Of a stretch of DNA of 64,000 nt, positions 52,833 through 62,704 are shown piece after piece; position 1 is the first letter of the stretch, and every line of letters begins with the position of its first letter. The notes below the pieces were generated by a model. That model did no database searches. It was not told the origin of the DNA and saw only the letters and a list, made by a program, of their open reading frames with translations. Source of the stretch: Rhizobium sp. P32RR-XVIII (GTDB lineage: Bacteria > Pseudomonadota > Alphaproteobacteria > Rhizobiales > Rhizobiaceae). Location of the stretch: assembly GCF_012641395.1 (NCBI RefSeq), contig NZ_JABAIH010000015.1, positions 50,915 through 114,914 on the forward strand, read 5' to 3'. A program made the position numbers and the translations under genes.

Positions 52833-55349
52833 TCAGGGTGATTCGAATATCTGCAGAGGTTTGAAACGGCGAGCGGCGCCGTTCTCGTTCAATTTCCAGA
52901 CCAACTCGGTCGCTTCACCCGCGGTCTTCCCATAGTGGTCAATAAGCGCCTGCACAAGGAGCGCATACTCGTTGTGAATGTTGGTCGCGAATATTCCAGT
53001 ATCGTCACTCCCCACACAGATGGTAGGCTTTGATCCCGTGGGTTCAGCCGCAACTCCCAGCCACCTGAAGATGTGGTGTTCTCTGTGGTCATTGTACAGG
53101 CTAATTCGCACGTTGCTGGTGGGGAGGGTCTCGATCGCGACTCCCCTGAGGTTCAATCGTTCCAGCGCCATGTCTTGAAGAGCAATCAGAGCAGAAGCGG
53201 GAAAGTAGCTGGCTTCAATCTCGACGGGCTGACAGACGTATTCGCTTTTGCGATGTCTTTGTCGAAACAGTTCGTAAGCCGCTGGGTGATGCTCTGCCGC
53301 GCTCATTATTAGTTCAAGCTCTGCGCGAACGGTGACATCCGTGACCTTTTGGGCAAAGCTTCTTGCTGCCTTGGCGACGAGGTGAGGTTCACGAAGCTCT
53401 CCGTATTCGCGCTCTAATCGCAGTACAGTGAGGATGTCCAGATGGCGCAAACACCACTCCTGGTGGAGGACTGCGATACTTTGTTCGCGACCATAGACCA
53501 GCGCCGACACGGTGCAGGCATCGTTATGGATACGCTGAACGAGCGCGGTATGCTCGCCGCGGCCAGCCAAGAATTTTCCGGCGAAAACAAGGTTATCGAG
53601 CCACTGAGACCGCGGCACTACGATCCGATCTCCGGTGCGATCAAGCCAGAGTTGCGGTGAAATGCCGAGCGCGGTGGCATGGCCAACTCTATCCCCTATC
53701 CGAAGCCCCAGAAACTCAACGGCTTCTACGGTTGCTCTGATGCCTGATACGATATGTAAGAAGTCTTCGCCAACGTGGTACGTGGAATGGTCGACGGCAT
53801 CTCGTCGGAGTAGTCTGAAGGCTGGAGCGAAAGCCTCCGGCGGGGCATGCAATTCATTTGCAGCGGCATCAATACCGCGAATGAGCTGCCGAGCTACAGG
53901 GGATTTTTTGATGATATGCCTTAACAACCGCGCCTGGAGGAGAGCGTCGCTTCTTGCTTGACCATCTCGAGATTGGCTATATCGGCCCCTCTGTTTTCCG
54001 ATGCGCTTTATGAAATGTGCCACTAATGCAAACTCTGTGTCTCTGCGGCCCCGCTTGATTCCTTTGCATTGAGTTTGGTCACATTGTCCCGAGACACACT
54101 GTGGAAGCCGGGCGGTGCGATTCCACGATACTCGCTCACTACAGCCACGAAAATCGAGGTACCCGCTGACTATACGATCGAGAAGAACCATGATGTCATT
54201 TAGCGTCTTCTTCGGCGCAAAACGGCCCTCTAGGTGGGCAATATTAGTGTACGGAGCCTTTCTATTTAGCTGACGGAAGCGCTGCGAATAGACACGCTCG
54301 AGCTTCTCTCGCGTTCCGACCACTGTGTACTTTTGGAATTGATCAAACCCCACCTCGTCTGCCTGCTGAACGGTGATTTTGGCGATCTGATTTAGCACTA
54401 GGAAGTTGAAATAGAGGCCGAGGTTTATCAGGTCACGCGAGTGCTTTGGTCCCGTCGTCCAGCTCAGCATAGCTGAATAGAGAAATGCCGCTTCATCGAT
54501 GAGTGGTGGATTCTCAGCGTCACCAAAAGCAACGACGCCGGGATTTTTCGAAAGCGTGATGCCGTGAGCAAGGTCACAATCGTAGTCCGGTACACTCGCA
54601 GTCATCAGGCCGACTAACTGATGCGGAGTGATATTCGATCCGCTGTGGCCGAGAGCGATGTTGGCAACGACGTGCCTCACACGGCGAGCAGAGCGTAGCC
54701 GATGATACAGTTCGTACGGACGGAGGTTGAACTCCATTTGGTCATAAAGTTCGTCTGGAAGACCCGATCCCCGTCTCGCAGCCGAGAGTTCAGCGTGATA
54801 CAGTTTCGGAAATCGTACAGCGTCAAGCCAAACAATATCCAGTTCAGTCGACCCGTTCAGGTGCATGTGAAGTTCGTTCAGTCCTGTGATTTCTTCAAGG
54901 CGCTCAAGCTCCGGGAGGACTGGGCTTAATATGGCGGTGTCACCTATTTCCGCGTACAGGAACCGACGCGGATCTATACCTAGAGCTGGACCCCGGCCCT
55001 CAAGTATAAGGAACGCGACAATTACCGCGAGAGGCGAGATGCTTGGTAGCAGTCGTTGCCATTCTAGAAATTCCGAGGATCGGATTGCCAATCGACCCGC
55101 GCGCCTCTCTATAAACCGTTCTGCAAGCGCTTTTAGAACAATGGGGGTGAGATCACCGATTGTCTTGGCCTCGCCCAAGCGGTGATTCAAGTACCCTTTA
55201 TAGAAGTGGTCAGGGCGGTACGGATCTGATCGCCTCTCAAATACGAAAATACGACGCAGTACCTCGTCGATTAAGGGAACTCGCCCTTGTGCCAAGTCGC
55301 CGAGTGACGGGAAATCCGCGAATACCTTCCTGTAGATAAGTGCACTCAA
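52833..55349 (-). CDS. rdrB: RdrB-like adenosine deaminase (RADAR)
   Basis: A large adenosine deaminase of 838 residues, far above ordinary ADA (about 350). Zn motif NELHMHLNGSTELDI carries H161 and H163. Further active-site pieces are STYHVGEDFLHIVSGIRATV (Glu), GDRVGHATALGI (His) and CVGSDDTGIFATNIHNEYAL (Asp pair). Such proteins convert adenosine in RNA or (d)ATP to inosine forms in infected cells and form giant shells with RdrA. A TTG at 55349, 11 bases after the rdrA stop and after AGGATCGGAA, is taken. A TTG at 55451 would add 34 residues inside rdrA. Confidence 0.88.
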   Translation of the reverse strand: MSALIYRKVFADFPSLGDLAQGRVPLIDEVLRRIFVFERRSDPYRPDHFYKGYLNHRLGEAKTIGDLTPIVLKALAERFIERRAGRLAIRSSEFLEWQRLLPSISPLAVIVAFLILEGRGPALGIDPRRFLYAEIGDTAILSPVLPELERLEEITGLNELHMHLNGSTELDIVWLDAVRFPKLYHAELSAARRGSGLPDELYDQMEFNLRPYELYHRLRSARRVRHVVANIALGHSGSNITPHQLVGLMTASVPDYDCDLAHGITLSKNPGVVAFGDAENPPLIDEAAFLYSAMLSWTTGPKHSRDLINLGLYFNFLVLNQIAKITVQQADEVGFDQFQKYTVVGTREKLERVYSQRFRQLNRKAPYTNIAHLEGRFAPKKTLNDIMVLLDRIVSGYLDFRGCSERVSWNRTARLPQCVSGQCDQTQCKGIKRGRRDTEFALVAHFIKRIGKQRGRYSQSRDGQARSDALLQARLLRHIIKKSPVARQLIRGIDAAANELHAPPEAFAPAFRLLRRDAVDHSTYHVGEDFLHIVSGIRATVEAVEFLGLRIGDRVGHATALGISPQLWLDRTGDRIVVPRSQWLDNLVFAGKFLAGRGEHTALVQRIHNDACTVSALVYGREQSIAVLHQEWCLRHLDILTVLRLEREYGELREPHLVAKAARSFAQKVTDVTVRAELELIMSAAEHHPAAYELFRQRHRKSEYVCQPVEIEASYFPASALIALQDMALERLNLRGVAIETLPTSNVRISLYNDHREHHIFRWLGVAAEPTGSKPTICVGSDDTGIFATNIHNEYALLVQALIDHYGKTAGEATELVWKLNENGAARRFKPLQIFESP

Positions 55350-55359
55350 AATTCCGATC

Positions 55360-58359
55360 CTACGGTGAAGGATTTGCCCGAGCAGAGGGGGGTTGACGTT
55401 TGCGCCAAGCCTCGGTGGTTTGCCGAAGTACTCTTCCGGCGGTGCGATCAAATTCTGAAGTGCCCTGCATCTGGACGGTATTCAGAAGGAAAAACAATCC
55501 ATCGAAGGTAATCGGCGGCTCATCGGCCTTAGACGAACTAAAACGCGTAGCGAAAATGGAACCTGTGGTGTCTTCCGCAAGATAGGCTGACAGCCTGTCA
55601 GCGTAAAACTGATAAATACTATCATTTGGTTCCAGCCGGCGTGGTTTGTCGACCTCGTCATACTCCTCCCTTGCGAGGAAGAACCCCCACAAAGGGCATG
55701 AGAAAACCAAATCGAAGAACCTAAACTCTTTTGTGTCACGGAACCCCGGAGGATTTTGATAGATCTCCCGCAGAAGCTGAACGAATACCTCCCCCGATCT
55801 AACTGGATTGCTCGCCGCTTTCGCGGGGGTTCGAGCGTTGGCTGAACGCATCAGCTCGTAGCCAAGAGCATGTAGAAATCCGATGATAGTCCGATGCATA
55901 TAGATTCCGAGATAGCGGCTATCGCGGTGTTTGAGATCGTCGCGTATATTGGCAAATGTGTACGTGAACCGAGTCCACACACGGGCCAAAGTAACTGGCG
56001 CAAGCCCAAAATCTGCGCTTTGAACGCTATTTGAGCTCATCCATTTCAAAAGCGCTCTTTCAAGCTGGTGAGCTTCTTTGCTCGGGCCATCTGAATGGTC
56101 GGAGTCCGCGAAATCGTCCTGGTGTGAATCGAATTCTATATAGCTCTCGGAGTTAGCGCCGTCTAACGCAATCGGCGTTGGGTAGCTCCTGGCCTGGCTG
56201 CATTGGTTCACCAACTCAGTCAGCGCTTGGAGTTGACTCTTGTTTGGAGCGCGACCAATCTCCAAAGCATCTGCCATCAGGCCTAAGAGCCGTAGCACAG
56301 AGTAATTTCCTGACTCTGCCTGCTGCCCACTCACGATCCTACTAAGGGGAAGCATCGCTGCCCTGCTTGCGCTACCATTGAGACGCTGAGCAAGGTCCTC
56401 GATTCCATTCGCAAAGTATACCTGGAAAGCGGCTTCTGTCCCACGCCGAGAGCCGTACTGCCAACCGCCCGCGCAAAGACGTGTGTGGAAGCCACGTAGC
56501 GCGGGGGGCAAACTCGAAAGGAGCCGACTAACATCATCGCGGCTACCTGTAGCCATGGCTCGGAAGGCTTCTCGGTCAAAGCCATTCTTGCTCCCATCGT
56601 ACTCTAGGCCATAGAGTTCTCGCGCGGCTGCTCCCGTTTCCCGTATCCTGGCAAGTGGTACAGACGCGCCGCTTAATCGGATACCCCGTACCAACTGTTT
56701 CGTGCCTTCTCGGCCGCGTTCGGTCGCCTCCCATGAAGCTACTCGGCTTGCGAATTGAACCGGGCTCTCTAGGGCAGTGGCGTTGACGTGGGCAATGAAA
56801 CTTTCGAGATCGCCGGTCGCTTCGGCTTCTGAACCACGATAGTGAATTTCACCACGATCAAGTTTTTCTCTTACCAATGAAACTTTGATCCAGTAGTCGA
56901 TCATTTTTCCCGGCGAACGCTTGAAGACATCGAGTAGCGCAGCGCCCACGTACATCGCGGCAAGGTTTTTGTCCGCCTCGGCGCCGTCTGGGTAGCACCT
57001 CGCCAGCGGGAGCCATAGGCGCGACTTTGTCAACCAATGAGTCAACGATGGAATAAGGGCGTTCGGATTCGGATTTCTGGTGTCGCTCACATCCAGGCCA
57101 AGTGACGTCACTGCTGTCCAGGAGATATGCCTTAACGTATCGAGAGCGACTGGCCGACCGTTGCCCGCGCCTTGATCACGGCTAGCTCCGGATAACAGCT
57201 GAAGAGCACTTCTCGTCGGAAGTCGAAGTATTTGCTGCCTATAGAGTGTTACGTCTTTCGGAGTATTTATGCCAAACACCTCGGACACCACATTGGTGAG
57301 GAAGTGCCGCTCGCTTATCAAGCCTTCGATGTTGTCACCACGAAAAGCTAGACCCACGCCATCAGCATGGAATTCTAGATTTCTCAGCTCTATTCGGTTT
57401 TCAGGTCGGGCTATCTTTACGAGATATTGGTCTTGAAGAGAATCGACCATCCGGCTGATTTTGGAAATTATCGCCGCGTCCCCATCGATCTTTGATCGCA
57501 TCTCCTCGGCTCTTAGGAACGAAGGATTCATCTGCTCCCACTGCTGACGCCGGACGAGTAAGGTATACAGGTCTAAATCGCCTGAAAGAATAATTCTCAA
57601 CTGCGACGTTGCTAGATACTTCCGTAGAGCCTCAAGCACCGGCCAACCACGTTCAAACCAAGTGTCAACGTCATCAATGGCAAGCACAAACGCGTCGCAA
57701 CCAACATATGAGACGGCACTGGAAATGAACTGACGGAAGCGCAATTCAAAATCATGAGCAGCCGCGGCGTTTTCCAAGCCCTCGTCTAGGACGAAATCCG
57801 GATCGACCCAATCTTTTCCCGCGTAGAGCTGTTCTCCTATGCCATCCAGGAGGTAGAGCCCTTGAGCTAATTTTCTGAGCGCTCCTTCAACTTGCCGATA
57901 CTCATCGTTTGCATCGACGATGTTTCTTCTGCGGTGCAGGACGGCCTTTCTGATCTTCTCGATGATGACGACGATAATGTTTTGCTTGGATTCTATCAAT
58001 GTCGGGTCGATTATTCCCAAGCTGTAAAGCTCTGGAACGGCGGATCTCGGTGTGGATACGCTCTCGACGTAGGATTTGTAGCTCTGGTCGACAATTGCCG
58101 ACAGGATCTGCGTAAGAAACGTTGTTTTTCCCTCACCGCGCCGCGCGGTGACGAGCAGAGCATCGTGGCGCCGGTCAGTTAGGACGTCGAGTTCCGAAGG
58201 TCTGTCGGCAGACGTTTTGGTGCGTGGCGGCTTGCTGATGTCCTTGATCAAGCAACGAAATACTTGTTCACGCGCCTCAATTTGAATGAAGCCCTCTGAA
58301 GAGGACGCCATCGATGGGTTATCGATAACGTTCAAGTCAATTGTGATAACGTCCGGCAA
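55360..58359 (-). CDS. rdrA: RdrA-like AAA ATPase (RADAR)
   Basis: A 999-residue AAA+ protein: Walker A VTARRGEGKTTFL (71-82), Walker B AFVLAIDDVDTWFERG near 224-238, then sensor-like LRIILSGDLDL. The long helical C-terminal half is typical of RdrA. Together with RdrB it forms the RADAR complex, in which a phage-sensing ATPase activates deamination. rdrA is followed immediately by rdrB. The pair is clearly AT-richer than the replicon genes, so it was acquired. The gene is about 90 residues longer than the E. coli type I would suggest; this reflects the family's wide length range. Confidence 0.87.
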   Translation of the reverse strand: MPDVITIDLNVIDNPSMASSSEGFIQIEAREQVFRCLIKDISKPPRTKTSADRPSELDVLTDRRHDALLVTARRGEGKTTFLTQILSAIVDQSYKSYVESVSTPRSAVPELYSLGIIDPTLIESKQNIIVVIIEKIRKAVLHRRRNIVDANDEYRQVEGALRKLAQGLYLLDGIGEQLYAGKDWVDPDFVLDEGLENAAAAHDFELRFRQFISSAVSYVGCDAFVLAIDDVDTWFERGWPVLEALRKYLATSQLRIILSGDLDLYTLLVRRQQWEQMNPSFLRAEEMRSKIDGDAAIISKISRMVDSLQDQYLVKIARPENRIELRNLEFHADGVGLAFRGDNIEGLISERHFLTNVVSEVFGINTPKDVTLYRQQILRLPTRSALQLLSGASRDQGAGNGRPVALDTLRHISWTAVTSLGLDVSDTRNPNPNALIPSLTHWLTKSRLWLPLARCYPDGAEADKNLAAMYVGAALLDVFKRSPGKMIDYWIKVSLVREKLDRGEIHYRGSEAEATGDLESFIAHVNATALESPVQFASRVASWEATERGREGTKQLVRGIRLSGASVPLARIRETGAAARELYGLEYDGSKNGFDREAFRAMATGSRDDVSRLLSSLPPALRGFHTRLCAGGWQYGSRRGTEAAFQVYFANGIEDLAQRLNGSASRAAMLPLSRIVSGQQAESGNYSVLRLLGLMADALEIGRAPNKSQLQALTELVNQCSQARSYPTPIALDGANSESYIEFDSHQDDFADSDHSDGPSKEAHQLERALLKWMSSNSVQSADFGLAPVTLARVWTRFTYTFANIRDDLKHRDSRYLGIYMHRTIIGFLHALGYELMRSANARTPAKAASNPVRSGEVFVQLLREIYQNPPGFRDTKEFRFFDLVFSCPLWGFFLAREEYDEVDKPRRLEPNDSIYQFYADRLSAYLAEDTTGSIFATRFSSSKADEPPITFDGLFFLLNTVQMQGTSEFDRTAGRVLRQTTEAWRKRQPPSARANPSP

Positions 58360-58553
58360 AGCTCACCTATGCGAAAATGACTTCCAATAGCAGACTCTCT
58401 CTACGTAGCGTTGAATCAGTTAAGAATCGGCAATCAAATTGTTTGTTCGATCTCGATTTTGGCTGACTTAAACGTGAGCCACACTGGATCGCTGTGTACC
58501 GAGCTCTAGACGCGGCGCTAACGGATTGAGCAATTAACGCACGCGCGTGAAGG
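58360..58553. promoter_or_regulatory. Promoter region of the RADAR operon
   Basis: 194 bases between the ietS stop and rdrA start, AT-rich near 58420-58470 (TTAAGAATCGGCAATCAAATTG). It probably carries the promoter for rdrAB and the terminator of ietAS. No operator palindrome could be fixed. Confidence 0.5.
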
Positions 58554-61040
58554 TCAGATCTCGATCTCACTCTCCGCAGCGATCTCGCTTTCGATTCGAG
58601 CCTTTGCGGTGATGACGGCGCTATAGAGATCGACATTGACCCCCGGCGCCTTCAAGGTCACGACAAGAGCGTAACGCGTTTTGCGATTAACGATCTCTTT
58701 TGATGCCCGATTGCGCCACCATCCAACAACGGGCTTTACGCAGAGCAGCTCTCGACTGAGGAGCTCGATCGCCGGACCAGTCCAGACATCGCAATGCAAC
58801 GAGCCCGAGGAAATGCTACCTGGACCGAAAACCCATCGCGCGTCATCAGGATGGGGCGGCGGCTTCACGCCGTCTTCTCGCTCCGCGGCATTCACACGTT
58901 GCTTGAACCGGGCCGGCAGCTCGCCGCGCCTTTGTAAGTCGAAGCGTAGGCCATAAGCCTGATATCGCTGGGGATCGACATTTGCCGAGAATCCTGGATT
59001 GGGCTCGATGAAATATGAAAGCGTAACCTTCAGTTCAACTACAGTGTTTTGCAACTGCTCCAAAACAGAAGCCGGAAGGGGAAGCCTGTAATAATGGCAT
59101 TCGTTGAACTCCCGCTTGCCCTTCAATCTAAAGGGCTGGATTTCTGCTTGAGCGATCAGCGCCAAATGATCTCTTGCTGATGCAGAAGCCCGATCGTAAT
59201 CAGGGACGCCATAGCCGAAACGGCGAACGAGAGGATATCGGTCCTTTTTTCCGGCGGGGCTGTTCAGCTGCGCCAACATGGGCTCGGTCCATTCGGCGCT
59301 GTGCACGACAAGGGCACGCACAGTTTCTGGCCAATAGCTGGGATTGTTGGCCGTCAATCGCGCAACGATCCGCGCGGCCTGTGCAGTCGCCGCACTAGTC
59401 GCTTGAAAGGCTGTCAGCGTGTCTGCGCCAAGGGTGGACGACGTGGTCAAGAGCGATAACGAATCGAGCGTCAAAACCTCACGTTTGGCTGGGCTGACCG
59501 CACGATTACCGGCCTCAAGAACCACCTCCGGTTTGATTGGTGCCCGGGAGTGACCCCAGTTTACGCTTGTGCGGCTGTGCGGGCTCAGTTCACCGGCCCC
59601 CGCGAGGCTTGACCATGTCTCATATCCAGCGTCCGCGATCGTCGTGAGATCCGTATAGCCACCGACTGTAAGTGCGTTCCAGGCTTGGCTCGGATCCTCA
59701 GCCGGAAAGTCGTCTGTTTGGGGCAGGCGTGAGTATTCGATCTCTGGCGGGACGTTTCCCGCGGAGACGACGAACATCCGCTTTGGCGCGTCATCGTCAT
59801 CGGCATTCATGGCGCCGGCGGCGGCTTGGTCGATCGCGGCGCTCCAGGTCGAGGGTCGAGCGCCTGTGACGTTCTGATTGGTCACGGCCATGCAAAAAAC
59901 CCGAGTGCGATCTGGCGCGGCGATCTCTGCCAAAGAAACCGCCGTCTGGGTGATGATCCCATAGGAATTGGGGTCATTCGGGTCGGCACCCGCCGGCGGA
60001 AGCAGCTTAACCGATTCCAGACGGTGCGTCAGCTGCCGCGACGATTGATCTGCCAGTGCCGATGTCAAGTCCCCATGGAGCGCAAGACCGGCCATAGCGG
60101 TCCCGTGGCTGTGGTGATCGTCTATACCCCATTCCGGATCAATTGCGTGCTGATCGGCCGTAGTAAGCGCCGGCTCAATCAAGGCATGGCCACGATTAAT
60201 GCCGGTATCCAGAATGCAGATCGCCGGAACCTCACTTCCGGGCCATGTGATGCGTTCGGCAAGATCGTCGACCCACGCGCCCTGGCTGTCTTTTGCATCT
60301 TCCAAAAAGAAGACAGGGGTGTCACTTGCCCGGCGAAGCTCGCTGACGACCACCGTGGCAAAAGTCATCAGTTCGATAGCAGCGCGACGGGCAAGGACCG
60401 GAACGACAACGGCCTCGGGGAAGTAAAGACGACGATCACTTGCTGCCGCGCGCAGCCCTAGCCGTTCGCAGGCAGTCTCCAAAGCCGCCTCGTTCTCCCG
60501 ATGTGCCCAAACCGCCCACCACATAAGATGGTGGGGATCTCCCGGTAGAGCGGCTGGATCGTCTGTCCAAAACACCTCGAGACGCGCTCGTCTAATTTCT
60601 TCGATCTTTTCGACCCGCGCCGAATGTGGCGGTTTCCCAGCAATCACTGACAATGGACCGTTCAGATAGTCGTCAAGAATCTGTTTGAGCGCTTCCTGCG
60701 AAGCATCTGGAACGTAGAGCGCGACTGTACGAACGTTATTTGCGTCTTTGGTTGCGCCAGGACGTATCCCTTTCTTCTTCCACAAGAGGGCCGCGTCCAC
60801 GTTACTTCCGGCGCGCAGTTCAACTTCTATATAGCCACCGTCCGCTGGTTGCAGGCGAGGATCACTGCCTCTGAGTTCGGTGATTGCCGCGAGTGCGACA
60901 TCCAGCTCGTGAGCGAGCTTGCGGCCGTGTTCTGCCCGTATGCGTGGTGTGCTCGAGCCTCCGCTGCCTGTACCACTATAGGGACTTGCGGAAAGAAGGG
61001 CCGAAACATCGATATGAGGAAGCGTAAATCGGCCAGCCAT
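58554..61040 (-). CDS. ietS: IetS-like subtilisin-family serine protease
   Basis: An 828-residue S8 protease. The catalytic triad is visible: Asp278 in AICILDTGINRGHALIEP, His312 in DDHHSHGTAMAGLA and Ser549 in FQATSAATAQAARIVA; the oxyanion Asn429 lies in VVSAGNVPPEI. No signal peptide, so the enzyme works in the cytosol. An N-terminal helical domain of 270 residues and a C-terminal beta-rich part of about 200 follow. IetS is the toxin partner of the AAA ATPase IetA in Ti plasmids. The stop-start gap is two bases after ietA. Confidence 0.85.
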   Translation of the reverse strand: MAGRFTLPHIDVSALLSASPYSGTGSGGSSTPRIRAEHGRKLAHELDVALAAITELRGSDPRLQPADGGYIEVELRAGSNVDAALLWKKKGIRPGATKDANNVRTVALYVPDASQEALKQILDDYLNGPLSVIAGKPPHSARVEKIEEIRRARLEVFWTDDPAALPGDPHHLMWWAVWAHRENEAALETACERLGLRAAASDRRLYFPEAVVVPVLARRAAIELMTFATVVVSELRRASDTPVFFLEDAKDSQGAWVDDLAERITWPGSEVPAICILDTGINRGHALIEPALTTADQHAIDPEWGIDDHHSHGTAMAGLALHGDLTSALADQSSRQLTHRLESVKLLPPAGADPNDPNSYGIITQTAVSLAEIAAPDRTRVFCMAVTNQNVTGARPSTWSAAIDQAAAGAMNADDDDAPKRMFVVSAGNVPPEIEYSRLPQTDDFPAEDPSQAWNALTVGGYTDLTTIADAGYETWSSLAGAGELSPHSRTSVNWGHSRAPIKPEVVLEAGNRAVSPAKREVLTLDSLSLLTTSSTLGADTLTAFQATSAATAQAARIVARLTANNPSYWPETVRALVVHSAEWTEPMLAQLNSPAGKKDRYPLVRRFGYGVPDYDRASASARDHLALIAQAEIQPFRLKGKREFNECHYYRLPLPASVLEQLQNTVVELKVTLSYFIEPNPGFSANVDPQRYQAYGLRFDLQRRGELPARFKQRVNAAEREDGVKPPPHPDDARWVFGPGSISSGSLHCDVWTGPAIELLSRELLCVKPVVGWWRNRASKEIVNRKTRYALVVTLKAPGVNVDLYSAVITAKARIESEIAAESEIEI

Positions 61041-61042
61041 GC

Positions 61043-62047
61043 TTAATCTGGACGCCTTTCATCAAGGAATGCCTCACGCATATCCCGTCGTTGGTTTAGC
61101 CGTAGCAAGACGTCGTCGGTCGCGATAGACTTTCTCTCGTCCAGGATTGCCGTCTTGACAGCATCGTCGGTGGCTCGAACGATTTCGGACTGGCTGAGGC
61201 CTTCGGCGGCCTTGACGATCTTCGACCACCCAAGCCGCGCAGACGACATCGGTTTGAGGTTGTTAGTGATGATGCGCTTGATCTGATCGGCAGTTGGGGC
61301 TTCGAACTCAAGAACAAGGTCGTATCGGCGCAGGAGCGCACGGTCGAGAAGCGATGGGTGATTGGTGGAGCAGATAATCAGGCTGTCAGTGGAGTTTCCC
61401 TCTTCCATGAACTGCAGGAAGGAGTTGAGGACGCGCCGCATTTCTGCAACATCGTTCGAAGCTGTTCTGTTCGCTCCGACAGCATCGAATTCATCGAATA
61501 AAAAGACGCCTCTGCGCCGCGCTGTTTCATCGAAGACCAGTCGCAATTTGGCTGCTGTCTCACCCATGTAGCGGGTGATCAGGCCTTCGAGCCGGATAAC
61601 ATAGAACGGGATCTTGAGCTCGCCCGCGAGCGCTTCAGCGGACATTGTCTTACCCGAGCCGGGTGGTCCGACGAATAGCACCCGGCGATTTGGGGTGCGG
61701 CCATGCTCCCGTAACCAGTCGCGCTTTCGCTGCTGACGGATCATGTCGCCGAGATTATCGAGAAGCGGCTGGGCGAGAACCATATCGCTTAGCGTAAAGC
61801 GCGGCTCCTTTAATTCCAACAGCCCCTCAAGGTCGCCTCGAGGGGCACCAAGTGGTATCGCTACACTGGCGCCACGAGATCGACGAGCTCGCGCTTTATC
61901 GACTTCGGCGCGCATTTCCTCGGCGGTTGTCTTGTGGCCCTGTCGCGCTTCTGAGGCCGCGATCTGGAGGGCAATCGAGAAAAACAGGTCGTCGTCGCCC
62001 TCGGCGCGGCTTCTCAGCATGGCAAGGATTTGCTTGGCGTTCGACAC
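61043..62047 (-). CDS. ietA: IetA-like AAA ATPase
   Basis: A 334-residue single AAA module of spastin/FtsH-like type: Walker A GPPGSGKT (127-134), Walker B VFLFDEFDAVG with Asp186/Glu187, sensor ICSTNHPSLLDRALLRRYDL, and a C-terminal helical lid. An N-terminal region of 85 residues may bind the protease. In pTiC58 IetA is the antitoxin of IetS and the pair stabilises the plasmid and excludes relatives; the pair also blocks phage when tested as a system. It starts the operon ietA-ietS. Confidence 0.85.
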   Translation of the reverse strand: MSNAKQILAMLRSRAEGDDDLFFSIALQIAASEARQGHKTTAEEMRAEVDKARARRSRGASVAIPLGAPRGDLEGLLELKEPRFTLSDMVLAQPLLDNLGDMIRQQRKRDWLREHGRTPNRRVLFVGPPGSGKTMSAEALAGELKIPFYVIRLEGLITRYMGETAAKLRLVFDETARRRGVFLFDEFDAVGANRTASNDVAEMRRVLNSFLQFMEEGNSTDSLIICSTNHPSLLDRALLRRYDLVLEFEAPTADQIKRIITNNLKPMSSARLGWSKIVKAAEGLSQSEIVRATDDAVKTAILDERKSIATDDVLLRLNQRRDMREAFLDERRPD

Positions 62048-62704
62048 GGTCTTCTCTCTTTGTTAAGCCATCCTATTACAGATGTGGCCGACAAGATAAG
62101 ATAGTAGCGCAAGTCGTCCACATCGACTTTATGCTTGGAAACCACCAATGGTTCCTTACCTCGGCCGGCTACAGCACGCGGAAACTGCGATTTTCAATCC
62201 ATAAAAACACTATCACGCAAGAACATAAAGGGAACATCGGCACCTTGCAAGTCAAGAGGGGTCCAGTCAGGATAGATCGGGTGTTGGGCTGGTTCCATAT
62301 AGGCGCCTAATGCCTCAACGGGGTTTCGCCATCTTTAACCGAAGCAATCTTAGATACTTAGCAGTTCCGAGTCGTTGGTCGTGGGTTCGAATCCGTTCAC
62401 ATCAGGATCTTTGTCAATTGTTCATTCGACTGGCATCGAATTTCTCCGTTTTAAGCGAATCCGCGGTCTGAGCCCATAGCGATTACCGGCCCGTTCGCGG
62501 GCCTGTACAACCTCACATTCGGTCGCCGTTCGTAGCGGCTGCACCATTATCCCGCTTTCGACGGTCACGGGCTCAGGAGAACGGGACCAAACTCAAGATC
62601 GGCGTTTAAGAGCCAAAAGGATTCCCGGTCCGTCCACCTGGATCCGTCAGGACTGATCAGGCCCTGAGGACGAGTGTTCTGATCAAGCTAGCGGCGCTTG
62701 CACT
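62048..62704. other. Gap between ietA and the IS110 gene
   Basis: The region 62048-62340 is AT-richer and likely holds the ietA promoter. At 62370-62400 a segment CGTGGGTTCGAATCCG resembles the T-arm of a tRNA 3' end, but the stem does not close, so it is at most a fragment (possible attachment-site relic). 62470-62700 is probably the end of the IS110 element, with hairpin CGGCCCGTTCGCGGGCC at about 62488-62506. Confidence 0.4.

Noticed and set aside
62370..62400. A tRNA gene
   Set aside because: Only a T-arm-like piece, no acceptor, anticodon or D-arm around it.
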